The notes under the pieces were generated by a model that had not been told where the DNA came from, made no database searches, and saw only the letters and a list, made by a program, of their open reading frames with translations. A stretch of DNA of 28,418 nucleotides, taken from the NCBI GenBank assembly GCA_963632825.1, contig CAVGWF010000076.1:1-28418 (forward strand), written 5' to 3'. The translations under genes and the position numbers were made by a program. Shown here one piece after another: positions 15,455 through 23,837 of this stretch (within the stretch, counting starts at the first letter, position 1; every line of letters begins with the position of its first letter). This DNA comes from F23-B02 sp963632825 (GTDB lineage: Bacteria; Bacillota; Clostridia; Oscillospirales; Oscillospiraceae).

Positions 15455-16762
15455 ATGACCGATTATAAAGCATTATACGCAGAAAAACTCATAAGTGCGG
15501 AGGAGCTCGCCGGACAGGTGGAATCCGGCTGGGTGCTCGGAATGGATACTGCGCCATCTCAGGCACCGGCGATCATGCACGCCATTGCAGAGAAGATAAA
15601 GAACAGCGATGTAAAGGATGTAAAGGTTCAGACCCTTCTTGACGCATACCCCTTCGAATTTTACACCGATCCCGAGCTGTTTGGCAAGATGACAGGATAT
15701 TCTTGGTTCAGCTCCGGCTATGCGCGCAAGGCCGTAAACGCCGGCTATGCCGATCTTTTCCCGACCTACTACCGCGATATTCCGCGCCACATCCGCGCAG
15801 AGTATGAGTACGATGCCTTCTGCGTCGAGGTGTCACCCATGGACAGCCACGGCTACTTCAGCCTCGCCCTCAACGGCTCGTATGCCGAAGCGATGATAGA
15901 CAAGGCAAAGAGAATATTCGTTGAGGTCAACGACAAGCAGCCCAGATGCCTCTGCGGAACCCAGCTACATGTTTCTCAGGTCGACGCCATTGTTGAGTAC
16001 AGCCACGACCTGCCGGTGCTGCCTCCCGTTAATATCGACGAGGTCAGCCAGACGATAGGTAATCTTATTGCAGAGCAGATACCCGACGGTGCGTGCATCC
16101 AGCTTGGCATAGGCGCCATACCCGATGCCACCGGCATGGCGCTCAAAACAAAGCACGACCTTGGCATACATACCGAGATGTTCACCGATTCCATGGTCGA
16201 GCTGCTCGAGTGCGGCGCGGTAAATAACTCCAAAAAGCAGATTCACCGCAACAAGACCGTTACCACCTTCGCATACGGCTCTCAGAGAATATATGATTTC
16301 GTTGACGATAACCCTGCAATGGAGATACTGCCCGTTGAGTATGTCAACGATCCGGCGGTCATCTGCAGGAACGATAATATGATTTCCATAAACGCAGCCA
16401 TAGAGGTGGACTTCTTCGGACAGGTCTGCGCAGAGTCTGTCGGCACAAAGCATATGTCCGGCTCCGGCGGTCAGATCGACTTCGTTCGCGGTGCCTGCCA
16501 GTCCAAGGGCGGCAAGAGCTTTATTGCCTTTACCTCGACGGCAAAGGGCGGCACGATAAGCAAGATAAAGCCCATCCTCACTCCGGGTGCCATCTGCACC
16601 ACATCCAAGAACGATGTTGACTACATCGTTACCGAGTACGGCATTGCACATATGCGCGGCAGAAGCCTCGGCGACCGCACGCGTCAGCTCATTGCCATCG
16701 CACATCCCGATTTCCGCGACGAGCTCACCTTTGAAGCCAAAAAGCGCGGAATCATCATCTGA
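15455..16762 (+). CDS. CoA-transferase of the acetyl-CoA hydrolase/4-hydroxybutyrate CoA-transferase family
   Basis: 435 residues; ATG 15455 has AGGAG eight bases upstream, better placed than the in-frame GTG nine bases earlier. It belongs to the Cat2/AbfT/But family, which exchanges CoA between acetyl-CoA and a short-chain acid through a glutamyl-CoA intermediate. Visible motifs are QLGIGAIPDA, the catalytic Glu241 in HTEMFTDSM (AbfT uses Glu238), SGSGGQIDFVRGA, STAKGGTISKI and VTEYGIAHMRGRSLGDR. Substrates could be butyrate, 4-hydroxybutyrate or propionate; motifs alone do not separate these. It is monocistronic. It is a different CoA-transferase class from the CaiB-type (FldA, HadA) and GctAB enzymes that usually feed 2-hydroxyacyl-CoA dehydratases. 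Confidence 0.88.
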   Translation: MTDYKALYAEKLISAEELAGQVESGWVLGMDTAPSQAPAIMHAIAEKIKNSDVKDVKVQTLLDAYPFEFYTDPELFGKMTGYSWFSSGYARKAVNAGYADLFPTYYRDIPRHIRAEYEYDAFCVEVSPMDSHGYFSLALNGSYAEAMIDKAKRIFVEVNDKQPRCLCGTQLHVSQVDAIVEYSHDLPVLPPVNIDEVSQTIGNLIAEQIPDGACIQLGIGAIPDATGMALKTKHDLGIHTEMFTDSMVELLECGAVNNSKKQIHRNKTVTTFAYGSQRIYDFVDDNPAMEILPVEYVNDPAVICRNDNMISINAAIEVDFFGQVCAESVGTKHMSGSGGQIDFVRGACQSKGGKSFIAFTSTAKGGTISKIKPILTPGAICTTSKNDVDYIVTEYGIAHMRGRSLGDRTRQLIAIAHPDFRDELTFEAKKRGIII

Positions 16763-16775
16763 TTATCCGCCGCAG

Positions 16776-16804
16776 AAAAAGCCCTCCGCCGGAGGGCTTT
16801 TTTT
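16776..16804. terminator. Bidirectional terminator between CoA-transferase and RluA-type genes
   Basis: Stem GCCCTCCG and its complement with almost no loop, A5 before and T7 after. The stop codon of the opposite gene (16805-16803) lies in the T-run. Confidence 0.9.
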
Positions 16805-17453
16805 ATGGATATACAGCGAGACTGAACTCCGTCCAAGGGTATTCCTTGGGCGGCTTTACCTTCAGTGAGATGGGCCTGCCGGTAGTAGGATTAGTAAAAC
16901 CGAGGCGGTATGACCACAGTGCAATATTGCACCCTTCGTCACGCCCGCCGTACTTTCGGTCGCCCACGAGCGGCATCCTGCGGTGGGCAAACTGTGCGCG
17001 TATCTGATGCGTACGACCGGTAACGAGGTCAATCTTCACCATGCTGAGCTCACCGCTGGAGCTTAAAAGCTCATAATCCAGAACGGCCTCCTGCGAACCG
17101 CGGCAGGGCTTGTTTACAACGAAGGTCTTGCGCTGCTCCTTTGAGCGCAGCAGAATATCCTCCATGCGCCCCTTGCGTTCTACAGGAACGCCGCGCACGA
17201 CGGCAAGGTAGGTCTTTTCAAACTCACCGCACCTTATCTGACGGCTGAGCTCGGACGCGGTCTCGGCATTCTGCGTAAAAACCATCAGCCCCGACACGAC
17301 CTGATCGAGCCTGTGCACCGTGCGAATGTCGGCGTTTTCGTCTCCGAGCGCCTCACGCAGCAGAGAGGGCATACCGCCCGGCTCGTCGGTGGAGATAACT
17401 CCCGCGGGCTTTACCGCAACGATTATGTTTTTGTCATAGTAAATGATCTTCAT
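16803..17453 (-). CDS. RluA-family 23S rRNA/tRNA pseudouridine synthase
   Basis: 216 residues, the short form without an S4 domain. It converts specific uridines in rRNA or tRNA to pseudouridine. Family motifs are present: KPAGVIST near the N-terminus, HRLDQVVSGL with catalytic Asp50 (most relatives have HRLDKxTSG), EKTYLAVVRG, LVTGRTHQIRAQ and GDRKYGG. Several members lack the S4 domain, so this is not a truncation. The ATG is preceded by a promoter only 6 bases away and by no ribosome site, so the message is probably leaderless. The target site cannot be told. Confidence 0.9.
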   Translation of the reverse strand: MKIIYYDKNIIVAVKPAGVISTDEPGGMPSLLREALGDENADIRTVHRLDQVVSGLMVFTQNAETASELSRQIRCGEFEKTYLAVVRGVPVERKGRMEDILLRSKEQRKTFVVNKPCRGSQEAVLDYELLSSSGELSMVKIDLVTGRTHQIRAQFAHRRMPLVGDRKYGGRDEGCNIALWSYRLGFTNPTTGRPISLKVKPPKEYPWTEFSLAVYP

Positions 17454-17459
17454 GACTAT

Positions 17460-17487
17460 ACTTTACCGCAGCTTTCGGATTTGTCAA
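17460..17487 (-). promoter_or_regulatory. Promoter of the RluA-type gene, giving a leaderless message
   Basis: Minus strand consensus TTGACA (17487-17482), a 16-base spacer and TAAAGT (17465-17460). The ATG (17453) lies where the transcript should start. It follows directly on the tRNA terminator. Confidence 0.6.
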
Positions 17488-17504
17488 GCCATTACAATAA
17501 ATAT

Positions 17505-17530
17505 CCCCCGAAGGGAAGTCCCTTCGGGGG
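17505..17530 (-). terminator. Terminator after tRNA-Gly
   Basis: A strong hairpin with stem CCCCCGAAGGGA and its complement, 8 bases after the tRNA CCA end, followed on the minus strand by a T-rich but imperfect tail (ATATTTATTG). Confidence 0.75.
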
Positions 17531-17537
17531 AGCATTT

Positions 17538-17612
17538 TGGAGCGACAGACGGGGATCGAACCCGCAACCCTCGGCTTGGGAAGCCGATGCTCTACCATTG
17601 AGCCACTGTCGC
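17538..17612 (-). tRNA. tRNA-Gly (anticodon CCC)
   Basis: On the minus strand a complete cloverleaf begins GCGACAG and closes with CTGTCGC, a 7-bp acceptor stem. The D arm contains GGCTCAATGGTAGAGC, the anticodon loop TTCCCAA (anticodon CCC, reading GGG) sits on a TCGGC/GCCGA stem, and the T arm contains GCGGGTTCGATCCCCGT. The discriminator base is T and the 3' CCA is encoded. The length is 72 bases plus CCA, normal for glycine tRNA. It has its own promoter and terminator. Confidence 0.95.
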
Positions 17613-17628
17613 AAATTTCAGTGCCCAC

Positions 17629-17657
17629 ATTATAGCACCGCGTGGGGAAAATATCAA
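17629..17657 (-). promoter_or_regulatory. Promoter of tRNA-Gly
   Basis: Minus strand TTGATA (17657-17652), a 17-base spacer and consensus TATAAT (17634-17629). The transcript would start about 10 bases before the tRNA 5' end. Confidence 0.75.
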
Positions 17658-17700
17658 GGGCATATATGCGGAAATTCACGGCATATAAGCTTATATATAA

Positions 17701-17729
17701 TTGACGGAGAAATAAAAATATAGTATAAT
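17701..17729 (+). promoter_or_regulatory. Sigma-A promoter of the lipase gene
   Basis: TTGACG, 17-base spacer and TATAAT, a near-consensus strong promoter with a leader of about 45 bases before ATG 17782. Confidence 0.85.
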
Positions 17730-17781
17730 TTAACCATCGGTATTTACACGGAATAAATAATGTACAATCAGGAGGAAGAAA

Positions 17782-19665
17782 ATGAAGAAAATGAAAAGAC
17801 TGCTGTGTATGGCGCTTGCGGTCATGCTGCTTGTAAGCCTCATGCCGGCAACGGCGTCTGCGGACGAGCCGCGTCCGGAGGATGAGTATCCGTTTATATT
17901 TATTCACGGACTCATGGGCTGGGGCGAAAGATCAATGCTTGACCCGATAGTGCCGTATTGGGGTATGACCACCGGCAGCCTGATGAAGTACCTCAACTCA
18001 CAGGGGTATGAGAGCTATGCCGCTCAGGTCGGACCGCTCTCCGGTGCGTGGGACAGAGCGTGCGAGCTCTATGCGCAGCTTACCGGTACAACGGTCGACT
18101 ACGGCGCCGCGCACTCCGCCGAAAAGGGTCACGACCGCTACGGCATTACATACGATAAGCCGCTGTTTGAAGGCTGGAGTGCCGAAAAGAAGGTAAACCT
18201 TATCGGACACAGCTTCGGCGGCGCTACGGCGAGAATGTTCCTCGATATCCTCACAAACGGCTGCAAGGAGGAGGTCGAGGCTGCAAAGGCTGCCGGAACC
18301 GAGGTATCACCGTTTTTTGAAGGCGGTAAGGGAGACTGGGTCTACTCGCTGACGGCGGTGGCTGCGCCTCATAACGGAACGACATTTATCGAGACCTGCG
18401 ATGTATCCACCAAGGTTGTTACCGATTTTATCTATAATTTCGGCGCATCCCTCGGCATGACGAATCTCAAGGGCGTTTACGACCTTCAGCTCGAGCACTT
18501 CGGCATATACCAAAAGGATGATGAAACGGACCTTGAGTATCTTGTCCGCGTTCTTAAAAGCGACGAATTTATGAGCCACAACGATAACGCAATATATGAC
18601 CTCACCATAGACTATGCGCTCGAGATAAACGACGGTATTGAGATACAGGACAATGTGTATTACTTCTCGGTATGCGGCGATGCCACTCATGCCAGCTCCG
18701 TCACAGGCAACGAGGTGCCGGATGTGACCATGTTCGCGCTTCTCAAGCCCTTTGCAACGATGATGGGCAAATACTATGACAAGACAACTGCCGGCGGCGT
18801 TTATATCGACAAGACATGGCTCCCGAACGATGGCATGGTAAATGTCGTGTCCGGACTTTACCCCGTAAACAGCCAGCTCAAGTGCCTCAAGTCCGACGGC
18901 AGCCAGGGCTATGTCATATGCGACGGGTATAATAAGCAGGACTTCAAGCCCGGTATCTGGAATGTCATGCCCACCCAGCCGTATGACCACCTGAGCATTG
19001 TCGGAGGTATTGTGTCGAACACGGCTTCCAATGTCAGATACCTTTACATGAATCTTATAAACAATGTCGTCAGTACCTACGGTAAGGGCGGAAGCGACAC
19101 TCCGATAAGCAAGGAGCTCCCGTTTGAAGATGTTGCCGAGGATCGCTGGTCATACTCCTACATTCTCAAAATGTATCAGCTTGGCGTTGTAAACGGCAGA
19201 AGCGACACGGTGTTTGACCCCACGGGCGATGTAACGCGCGCGGAGTTTGTGAAAATGCTTGCCTGCCTCGACGGTGTGGACGCAGGCTCATACTCGTCCT
19301 GCCGTTTTGACGATGTCAGCAATGACAGCGTTTTTGCACCATATATTGAGTGGGCTGCGGACAACGGCATCGTAAAGGGCATAAGCGCGGATAAGTTTGC
19401 CCCGAACGACAAGATAAGCCGTGAGCAGATGGCGGCTGTCATTTGCAGATATACCGAGTATGCCGGAATAAAGCTGCCCGACGACAGCGCACAGATAACC
19501 TTCACCGATGCCGACAGCATCTCCGAATATGCCGTGGATTATGTCAGAACGCTGCAAATGGCGGGAGTTATAGACGGCTTTGACAACGGTGACGGAACAT
19601 ACAGCTATCACCCCGGCGCCCATGCTACCCGCGAGCAGGCGTGCAAGGTGCTGTGCATGATCTGA
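17782..19665 (+). CDS. Secreted lipase (family I.5-like) with three C-terminal SLH domains
   Basis: 627 residues; AGGAGG precedes the ATG. A signal peptide is clear (KKMKRL, hydrophobic core, cleavage after ATASA near residue 27). Residues 36-430 follow the Geobacillus/Staphylococcus type I.5/I.6 lipases: the oxyanion loop IHGLMGW (41-47), WDRACE (Asp91) and VDYGAAHSAEKGHDRYG (His111, His117), which are the zinc ligands of that family, then nucleophile Ser144 in GHSFGG, acid Asp350 in PNDGMVN and His403 in YDHLSIVG. Residues about 448-627 hold three SLH modules (PFEDVAEDRW, RFDDVSNDSVF, TFTDADSISEY), which bind pyruvylated wall polymer. The product is therefore a lipid-ester hydrolase held on the cell surface. 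Its promoter is strong and it is monocistronic. Confidence 0.92.
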   Translation: MKKMKRLLCMALAVMLLVSLMPATASADEPRPEDEYPFIFIHGLMGWGERSMLDPIVPYWGMTTGSLMKYLNSQGYESYAAQVGPLSGAWDRACELYAQLTGTTVDYGAAHSAEKGHDRYGITYDKPLFEGWSAEKKVNLIGHSFGGATARMFLDILTNGCKEEVEAAKAAGTEVSPFFEGGKGDWVYSLTAVAAPHNGTTFIETCDVSTKVVTDFIYNFGASLGMTNLKGVYDLQLEHFGIYQKDDETDLEYLVRVLKSDEFMSHNDNAIYDLTIDYALEINDGIEIQDNVYYFSVCGDATHASSVTGNEVPDVTMFALLKPFATMMGKYYDKTTAGGVYIDKTWLPNDGMVNVVSGLYPVNSQLKCLKSDGSQGYVICDGYNKQDFKPGIWNVMPTQPYDHLSIVGGIVSNTASNVRYLYMNLINNVVSTYGKGGSDTPISKELPFEDVAEDRWSYSYILKMYQLGVVNGRSDTVFDPTGDVTRAEFVKMLACLDGVDAGSYSSCRFDDVSNDSVFAPYIEWAADNGIVKGISADKFAPNDKISREQMAAVICRYTEYAGIKLPDDSAQITFTDADSISEYAVDYVRTLQMAGVIDGFDNGDGTYSYHPGAHATREQACKVLCMI

Positions 19666-19684
19666 TATTGTTGAACATTGTATT

Positions 19685-19712
19685 AAAAAACCGGTCTATG
19701 ACCGGTTTTTTT
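19685..19712 (+). terminator. Terminator of the lipase gene
   Basis: Stem AAAACCGGTC with its complement around TAT, followed by T7, 20 bases after the lipase stop. Confidence 0.9.
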
Positions 19713-19713
19713 A

Positions 19714-19742
19714 TTGCAAAGGGTTTAGACATTTAGTATAAT
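19714..19742 (+). promoter_or_regulatory. Sigma-A promoter of the ABC transporter operon
   Basis: TTGCAA, 17-base spacer and consensus TATAAT, about 37 bases before ATG 19779. Confidence 0.75.
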
Positions 19743-19778
19743 AATTCTGATAAGGATATGGAATGCGAGGTGCGTTCA

Positions 19779-20480
19779 ATGGCATATGTCGAGTTTGAAA
19801 ATGTGAAAAAAACATACCGAATGGGCGAGGTGAGTATAGAGGCTCTCCGCGATGCCACATTTGAGATAGAAAAAGGCGAGATCTGCGTTATAGTCGGCGC
19901 GTCCGGTGCGGGAAAAACGACGCTTCTCAATATCCTCGGAGGCATGGACAGCCTGACCTCCGGAAGGGTCGTGCTCGACGGTGAGGAAATATCATCCTAC
20001 ACGCCGCGTCAGCTCACCACATACCGCCGCTACGATGTCGGCTTTGTTTTTCAGTTTTATAATCTCGTTCAGAATTTAACGGCGGTGGAGAATGTAGAGC
20101 TTGCCGCGCAGATATGCCGCGACCCGATGGATGCAGACGAGGTCATAGAGCTTGTCGGACTGAAGGACAGGGCAAATAACTTTCCCGCGCAGCTGTCCGG
20201 CGGCGAGCAGCAGCGAGTCGCCATAGCCAGAGCTCTTGCTAAAAATCCGAAGCTCATGCTGTGCGATGAGCCCACCGGTGCCCTTGACTACAACACCGGC
20301 AAGGCTGTGCTGCAGCTCTTGCAGGATTGCAGCAGGAAAAACGGCATGACGGTAGTTATTATAACCCATAACCATGCGCTCACCGCAATGGCTGACAGGG
20401 TCGTTTCCGTGAAAAGCGGTGTCGTCACCGATGTCAGCATAAACAGTGAGCCCGTGCCGATCGAAAATATAGAGTGGTAA
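19779..20480 (+). CDS. ABC transporter ATPase, MacB/LolD/SalX type
   Basis: 233 residues. ATG 19779 is chosen over the in-frame ATG at 19758 because GAGGTG lies six bases before it and homologues begin near MAYVEFENVKKTY. All nucleotide-binding motifs are intact: Walker A GASGAGKTT, Q-loop in VFQFYNLVQNLT, signature LSGGEQQR, Walker B LMLCDEPTGALD and the switch His in VIITHNH. The subgroup drives FtsX-type mechanotransmission permeases that export lipoproteins, peptides or antibiotics, or control wall hydrolases. The permease gene begins four bases after the stop, so the two form a complex. Confidence 0.93.
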   Translation: MAYVEFENVKKTYRMGEVSIEALRDATFEIEKGEICVIVGASGAGKTTLLNILGGMDSLTSGRVVLDGEEISSYTPRQLTTYRRYDVGFVFQFYNLVQNLTAVENVELAAQICRDPMDADEVIELVGLKDRANNFPAQLSGGEQQRVAIARALAKNPKLMLCDEPTGALDYNTGKAVLQLLQDCSRKNGMTVVIITHNHALTAMADRVVSVKSGVVTDVSINSEPVPIENIEW

Positions 20481-20484
20481 GCCG

Positions 20485-23400
20485 ATGAATGCATCAACAG
20501 TAAAACTGACGATACGGGAGATAAAAGGCAGCCTCGGACGCTATCTGGCCATATTTTCCATTATAGCACTGGGAGCGGGACTTTTTGTCGGTCTGCGCCT
20601 TTGCCGGCCGGATTTCCTTGAAACCTATGACCGATATGTGCACGAGACGAATTTCTATGACATTCGCCTTGTATCCACCCTTGGGCTTACAGACGACGAT
20701 CTCGCGGCGGTAAAGCAGCTTGACGGCGTTGAAAGGGCGGAGGCTGTCGTCGGCGCGGATTTCCTTTTTAATACCGACACCGAGGATAATCTCATAATGA
20801 TGGCACAGAGCATACCTGACGAGGTCAACCTCATTGACCTCAAGTGCGGCCGAATGCCGGAAAAGGCGAACGAGTGCCTTGCAGATCCGGAATTGTATTC
20901 CGAGGACGACATCGGAAAGACAATAAAGCTATCAAAGGACAACAGTGATCAGACCTTTGATACATTCGCCTATGACGAATACACCATAGTAGGCATAACG
21001 GAGACGGTTTTATACATAAACCTTGAGCGCGGCTCGAGCACGCTTGGGAACGGAAGCGTCAAGGGCTATGTCTACATTCCCAAGGACGGATTTTCGACCG
21101 ATTACTACACCGACATATACCTCTGTCTCGATACTCAGGGGTATGTTTACTCCGATGAGTATGAAGAATCGGTGGAGCAGTATGTGCCGATGCTCGAAAA
21201 ATTCATGCAGCAGCGCGCCGAGATAAGGTTTGACAGCGTTATTGACGGGGCAATGTCTCAGCTTGACGATGCAAAAAAGCAGTACGAGGAAGGCAAGGCA
21301 CAATATGATGCCGCAAAGGCCGAGTATGACAGCGGCTATGCCGAATTTACAAAGAAAAAGGAAGCTACCAATGCCGAGCTCGAACAGGCACGCCGGCAGA
21401 TAGAGAGTGCCGAGAGCGCACTTGGAGACTCCTCGCTTATAGACCAGAAGCAGGCGGAGCTCGACGCGGCAAAGGCCGAGCTGGATAAGGGAAAGTCTGA
21501 GTACGAAAGCGGACTTCGCCAGTTTGAGGCAAAGGAGCGCCTTGCTTACGGCACCGTAAACCAGCAGATAGAGTATTACGAAAACCGCATTGCCGATAAG
21601 GAAGCTCAGATAGAAACGCTGACCGCCGAGCTTAATGACCTCAACGCCCGTCTTGAGGAGGCAAACGCCAACGGCGAAACGCTTAAGGCACGCTCGCTTG
21701 AGCTGCGGATAAGCACAACGCAGTCGCGCATTGATTCGGCCAACGACGACATAGCAGGCTATAACGAGCGCCTTGCGGTGCACCGTCAAAAGAAGGCGGA
21801 GGTCGATGCGGAGCTTGAGCCCTACCGTCAGCAGCTGGACGACGCAAAGCAGCAGCTCGATGCAGGCTACGCGCAGATAGCGGCGGGGCAGGCAGAGCTT
21901 GACAAAGCGCGCGAGATGGTGAAGGACGGCGGAGCTCAGCTTGAGCAGGCAAAGCAGCAGTATGAGACCGGAAAAGCGGAGGCTGAAAAGGGCTTTGCGG
22001 AGGCTGAAAAACAGCTTGCCGAAGGCAAGGCGCAGCTTGATGCCGCTAAGGCCGAGCTCGACAAGGGACATGAAGAGCTCGTAAACGCCGAAAAGCAGAT
22101 AAAGAACATGAATAATGCCGATACATATGTGCTCGGACGGGATACAAATGCAGGATATGTCTGCTTTGAAAGCGACACGAATGTGGTGCAGAGCGTTGCA
22201 GCGGTGTTTCCGGTGTTTTTCTTCCTTGTCGCGGCGCTCGTGTGTCTTACGACCATGACGCGCATGATAGATGATCAGCGCACGCAGATAGGCATCATGA
22301 AGGCTCTGGGCTACTCGTCGGGAGCAATTATGGGAAAATACATGTTCTACTCCGGAAGCGCAACTCTTTTCGGCTGCATTTTCGGTATAGGCGCCGGCAG
22401 CCTTGCATTTCCCGCAATCGTATGGTTCGGATACGGACTTATGTATAACTTCTCGGGACTTCTGTTCACGATGGACTGGGTGCTTGCCGGCAGCATAACT
22501 GCGGCAAACCTTGCGGTAACGCTGCTCGTCACATGGTACTGCTGCGCAAAGGAGCTCAAATGTGCGCCGGCAGAGCTCATACGCCCCAAGGCACCCGAGG
22601 CGGGCAAGCGCATACTGCTCGAAAGAATACCGGCAGTGTGGAACGAGATGAGCTTCATGCAGAAGGTCTCCGCCCGCAATATAATGCGGTATAAAAAGCG
22701 CATTTTTATGATGCTGCTCGGTATAGGCGGCTGCACCGCACTCGTGCTCACGGCCCTCGGACTCAACGACACTATTCAGAATGTCGTGCAGCGGCAGTAT
22801 GACGATGTGGTGCTGTACGATTATGAGCTCAGCCTTGCCTATAACATGACAGAGGAGGAGCAGGAAATATTCAGAGAGGACGCGGGCGATAACATCGGTG
22901 ATGTGCTGTTCTTATACCGCGGCCTTGCGGAGATCGACGGCGGCAGTACCGTAAAAACGGCGACCTTAAGCATAACCGACGGTAAACGCCTCTGGAACTT
23001 CATGCAGCTTGAATATGACGGCGAGCAGGTGGAATATCCGGGACTCAATGAAGCTATTATTAACTATAATCTTGCCCGTCAGCTCGGAGAAGTTGAGGTT
23101 GGAGATACCGTAACGGTCACGACCTCGGACATGGAGGAACTCACGGTAAAAATAAGCGGACTGTTCGATAACTATGTCGACAGCTATATTTTCATTTCAC
23201 CCGAGACCTGTCAGGAGCAGTGGGGTTATGTGCCGGAGTATAAGTCCGCGCTTGCAAACGCCCCGGACGGTGCGGATGTAAACGAATGCGAACGCGAGCT
23301 TGCTAAGGTAGACGGAATCCGCGGCGTAACTCTCAGCGTTGATACAAAGGCGCGCATGAGCAGCATGATGGACGGACTTCTCGTCGTGGTGGCGGCTATA

Positions 23401-23778
23401 ATCCTCTGCGCGGGACTTCTGGCGTTTATAGTGCTCTATAACCTGACGAACATTAATATCTCGGAGCGCATACGCGAGATAGCGACCATAAAGGTCCTCG
23501 GCTTTTATCCGGCCGAGGCGGCAAACTATGTGTTCCGCGAAAACCTTATTCTGACCGGAGCGGGAGCCGTGTTCGGGCTTGCCCTCGGGGTTGCACTTCA
23601 CGCGTTCGTTATGAATGCCATAAAGGTCGATATGATGTATTTTAAGCCCTACATAAGCTTTGTAAGCTTTGCGGCATCAATAGCGATAACATTTATATTT
23701 GCATTTATTGTAAATGCAATAATGCGCCGCCGGATAGATAATATAGACATGGCGGGGGCTCTCAAGTCGATAGAGTGA
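20485..23778 (+). CDS. Giant FtsX/MacB-type ABC permease with extracytoplasmic coiled coil
   Basis: 1097 residues. One N-terminal membrane helix (about 19-41) is followed by an extracytoplasmic domain, then a very charged helical stretch at about 256-540 made of repeating units such as LDDAKKQYEEGKAQYDAA and QAELDAAKAELDKG. Three helices follow at about 566-690 (first FtsX domain), a linker with a further helix near 742-762, a second outer domain, and three helices at about 963-1080 (second FtsX domain, with NISERIREIATIKVLGF). This is the duplicated layout of large Firmicute FtsX-like permeases. The coiled coil probably reaches across the wall to a partner protein, as in FtsEX or MacAB-like systems. 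The substrate is unknown. It pairs with the upstream ATPase. Confidence 0.88.
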   Translation: MNASTVKLTIREIKGSLGRYLAIFSIIALGAGLFVGLRLCRPDFLETYDRYVHETNFYDIRLVSTLGLTDDDLAAVKQLDGVERAEAVVGADFLFNTDTEDNLIMMAQSIPDEVNLIDLKCGRMPEKANECLADPELYSEDDIGKTIKLSKDNSDQTFDTFAYDEYTIVGITETVLYINLERGSSTLGNGSVKGYVYIPKDGFSTDYYTDIYLCLDTQGYVYSDEYEESVEQYVPMLEKFMQQRAEIRFDSVIDGAMSQLDDAKKQYEEGKAQYDAAKAEYDSGYAEFTKKKEATNAELEQARRQIESAESALGDSSLIDQKQAELDAAKAELDKGKSEYESGLRQFEAKERLAYGTVNQQIEYYENRIADKEAQIETLTAELNDLNARLEEANANGETLKARSLELRISTTQSRIDSANDDIAGYNERLAVHRQKKAEVDAELEPYRQQLDDAKQQLDAGYAQIAAGQAELDKAREMVKDGGAQLEQAKQQYETGKAEAEKGFAEAEKQLAEGKAQLDAAKAELDKGHEELVNAEKQIKNMNNADTYVLGRDTNAGYVCFESDTNVVQSVAAVFPVFFFLVAALVCLTTMTRMIDDQRTQIGIMKALGYSSGAIMGKYMFYSGSATLFGCIFGIGAGSLAFPAIVWFGYGLMYNFSGLLFTMDWVLAGSITAANLAVTLLVTWYCCAKELKCAPAELIRPKAPEAGKRILLERIPAVWNEMSFMQKVSARNIMRYKKRIFMMLLGIGGCTALVLTALGLNDTIQNVVQRQYDDVVLYDYELSLAYNMTEEEQEIFREDAGDNIGDVLFLYRGLAEIDGGSTVKTATLSITDGKRLWNFMQLEYDGEQVEYPGLNEAIINYNLARQLGEVEVGDTVTVTTSDMEELTVKISGLFDNYVDSYIFISPETCQEQWGYVPEYKSALANAPDGADVNECERELAKVDGIRGVTLSVDTKARMSSMMDGLLVVVAAIILCAGLLAFIVLYNLTNINISERIREIATIKVLGFYPAEAANYVFRENLILTGAGAVFGLALGVALHAFVMNAIKVDMMYFKPYISFVSFAASIAITFIFAFIVNAIMRRRIDNIDMAGALKSIE

Positions 23779-23779
23779 T

Positions 23780-23808
23780 TTGACAACAGGCGGCAATCGT
23801 ATTATATT
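23780..23808 (+). promoter_or_regulatory. Sigma-A promoter of the protein kinase gene
   Basis: Consensus TTGACA starting two bases after the permease stop, 17-base spacer and TATATT, about 30 bases before ATG 23838. Confidence 0.8.
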
Positions 23809-23837
23809 AGCTTTAAAATTATCAGGGATGCAGTGAT

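Noticed and set aside
21010..22071. A 353-codon minus-strand frame rich in Leu inside the permease
   Set aside because: It is the mirror of the coiled-coil repeats (GAG/CTC codon symmetry), not a gene.
21250..22110. Possible DNA tandem repeat or CRISPR-like array
   Set aside because: The repetition is at protein level (degenerate helical units); spacing and sequence are not regular enough for a DNA repeat.
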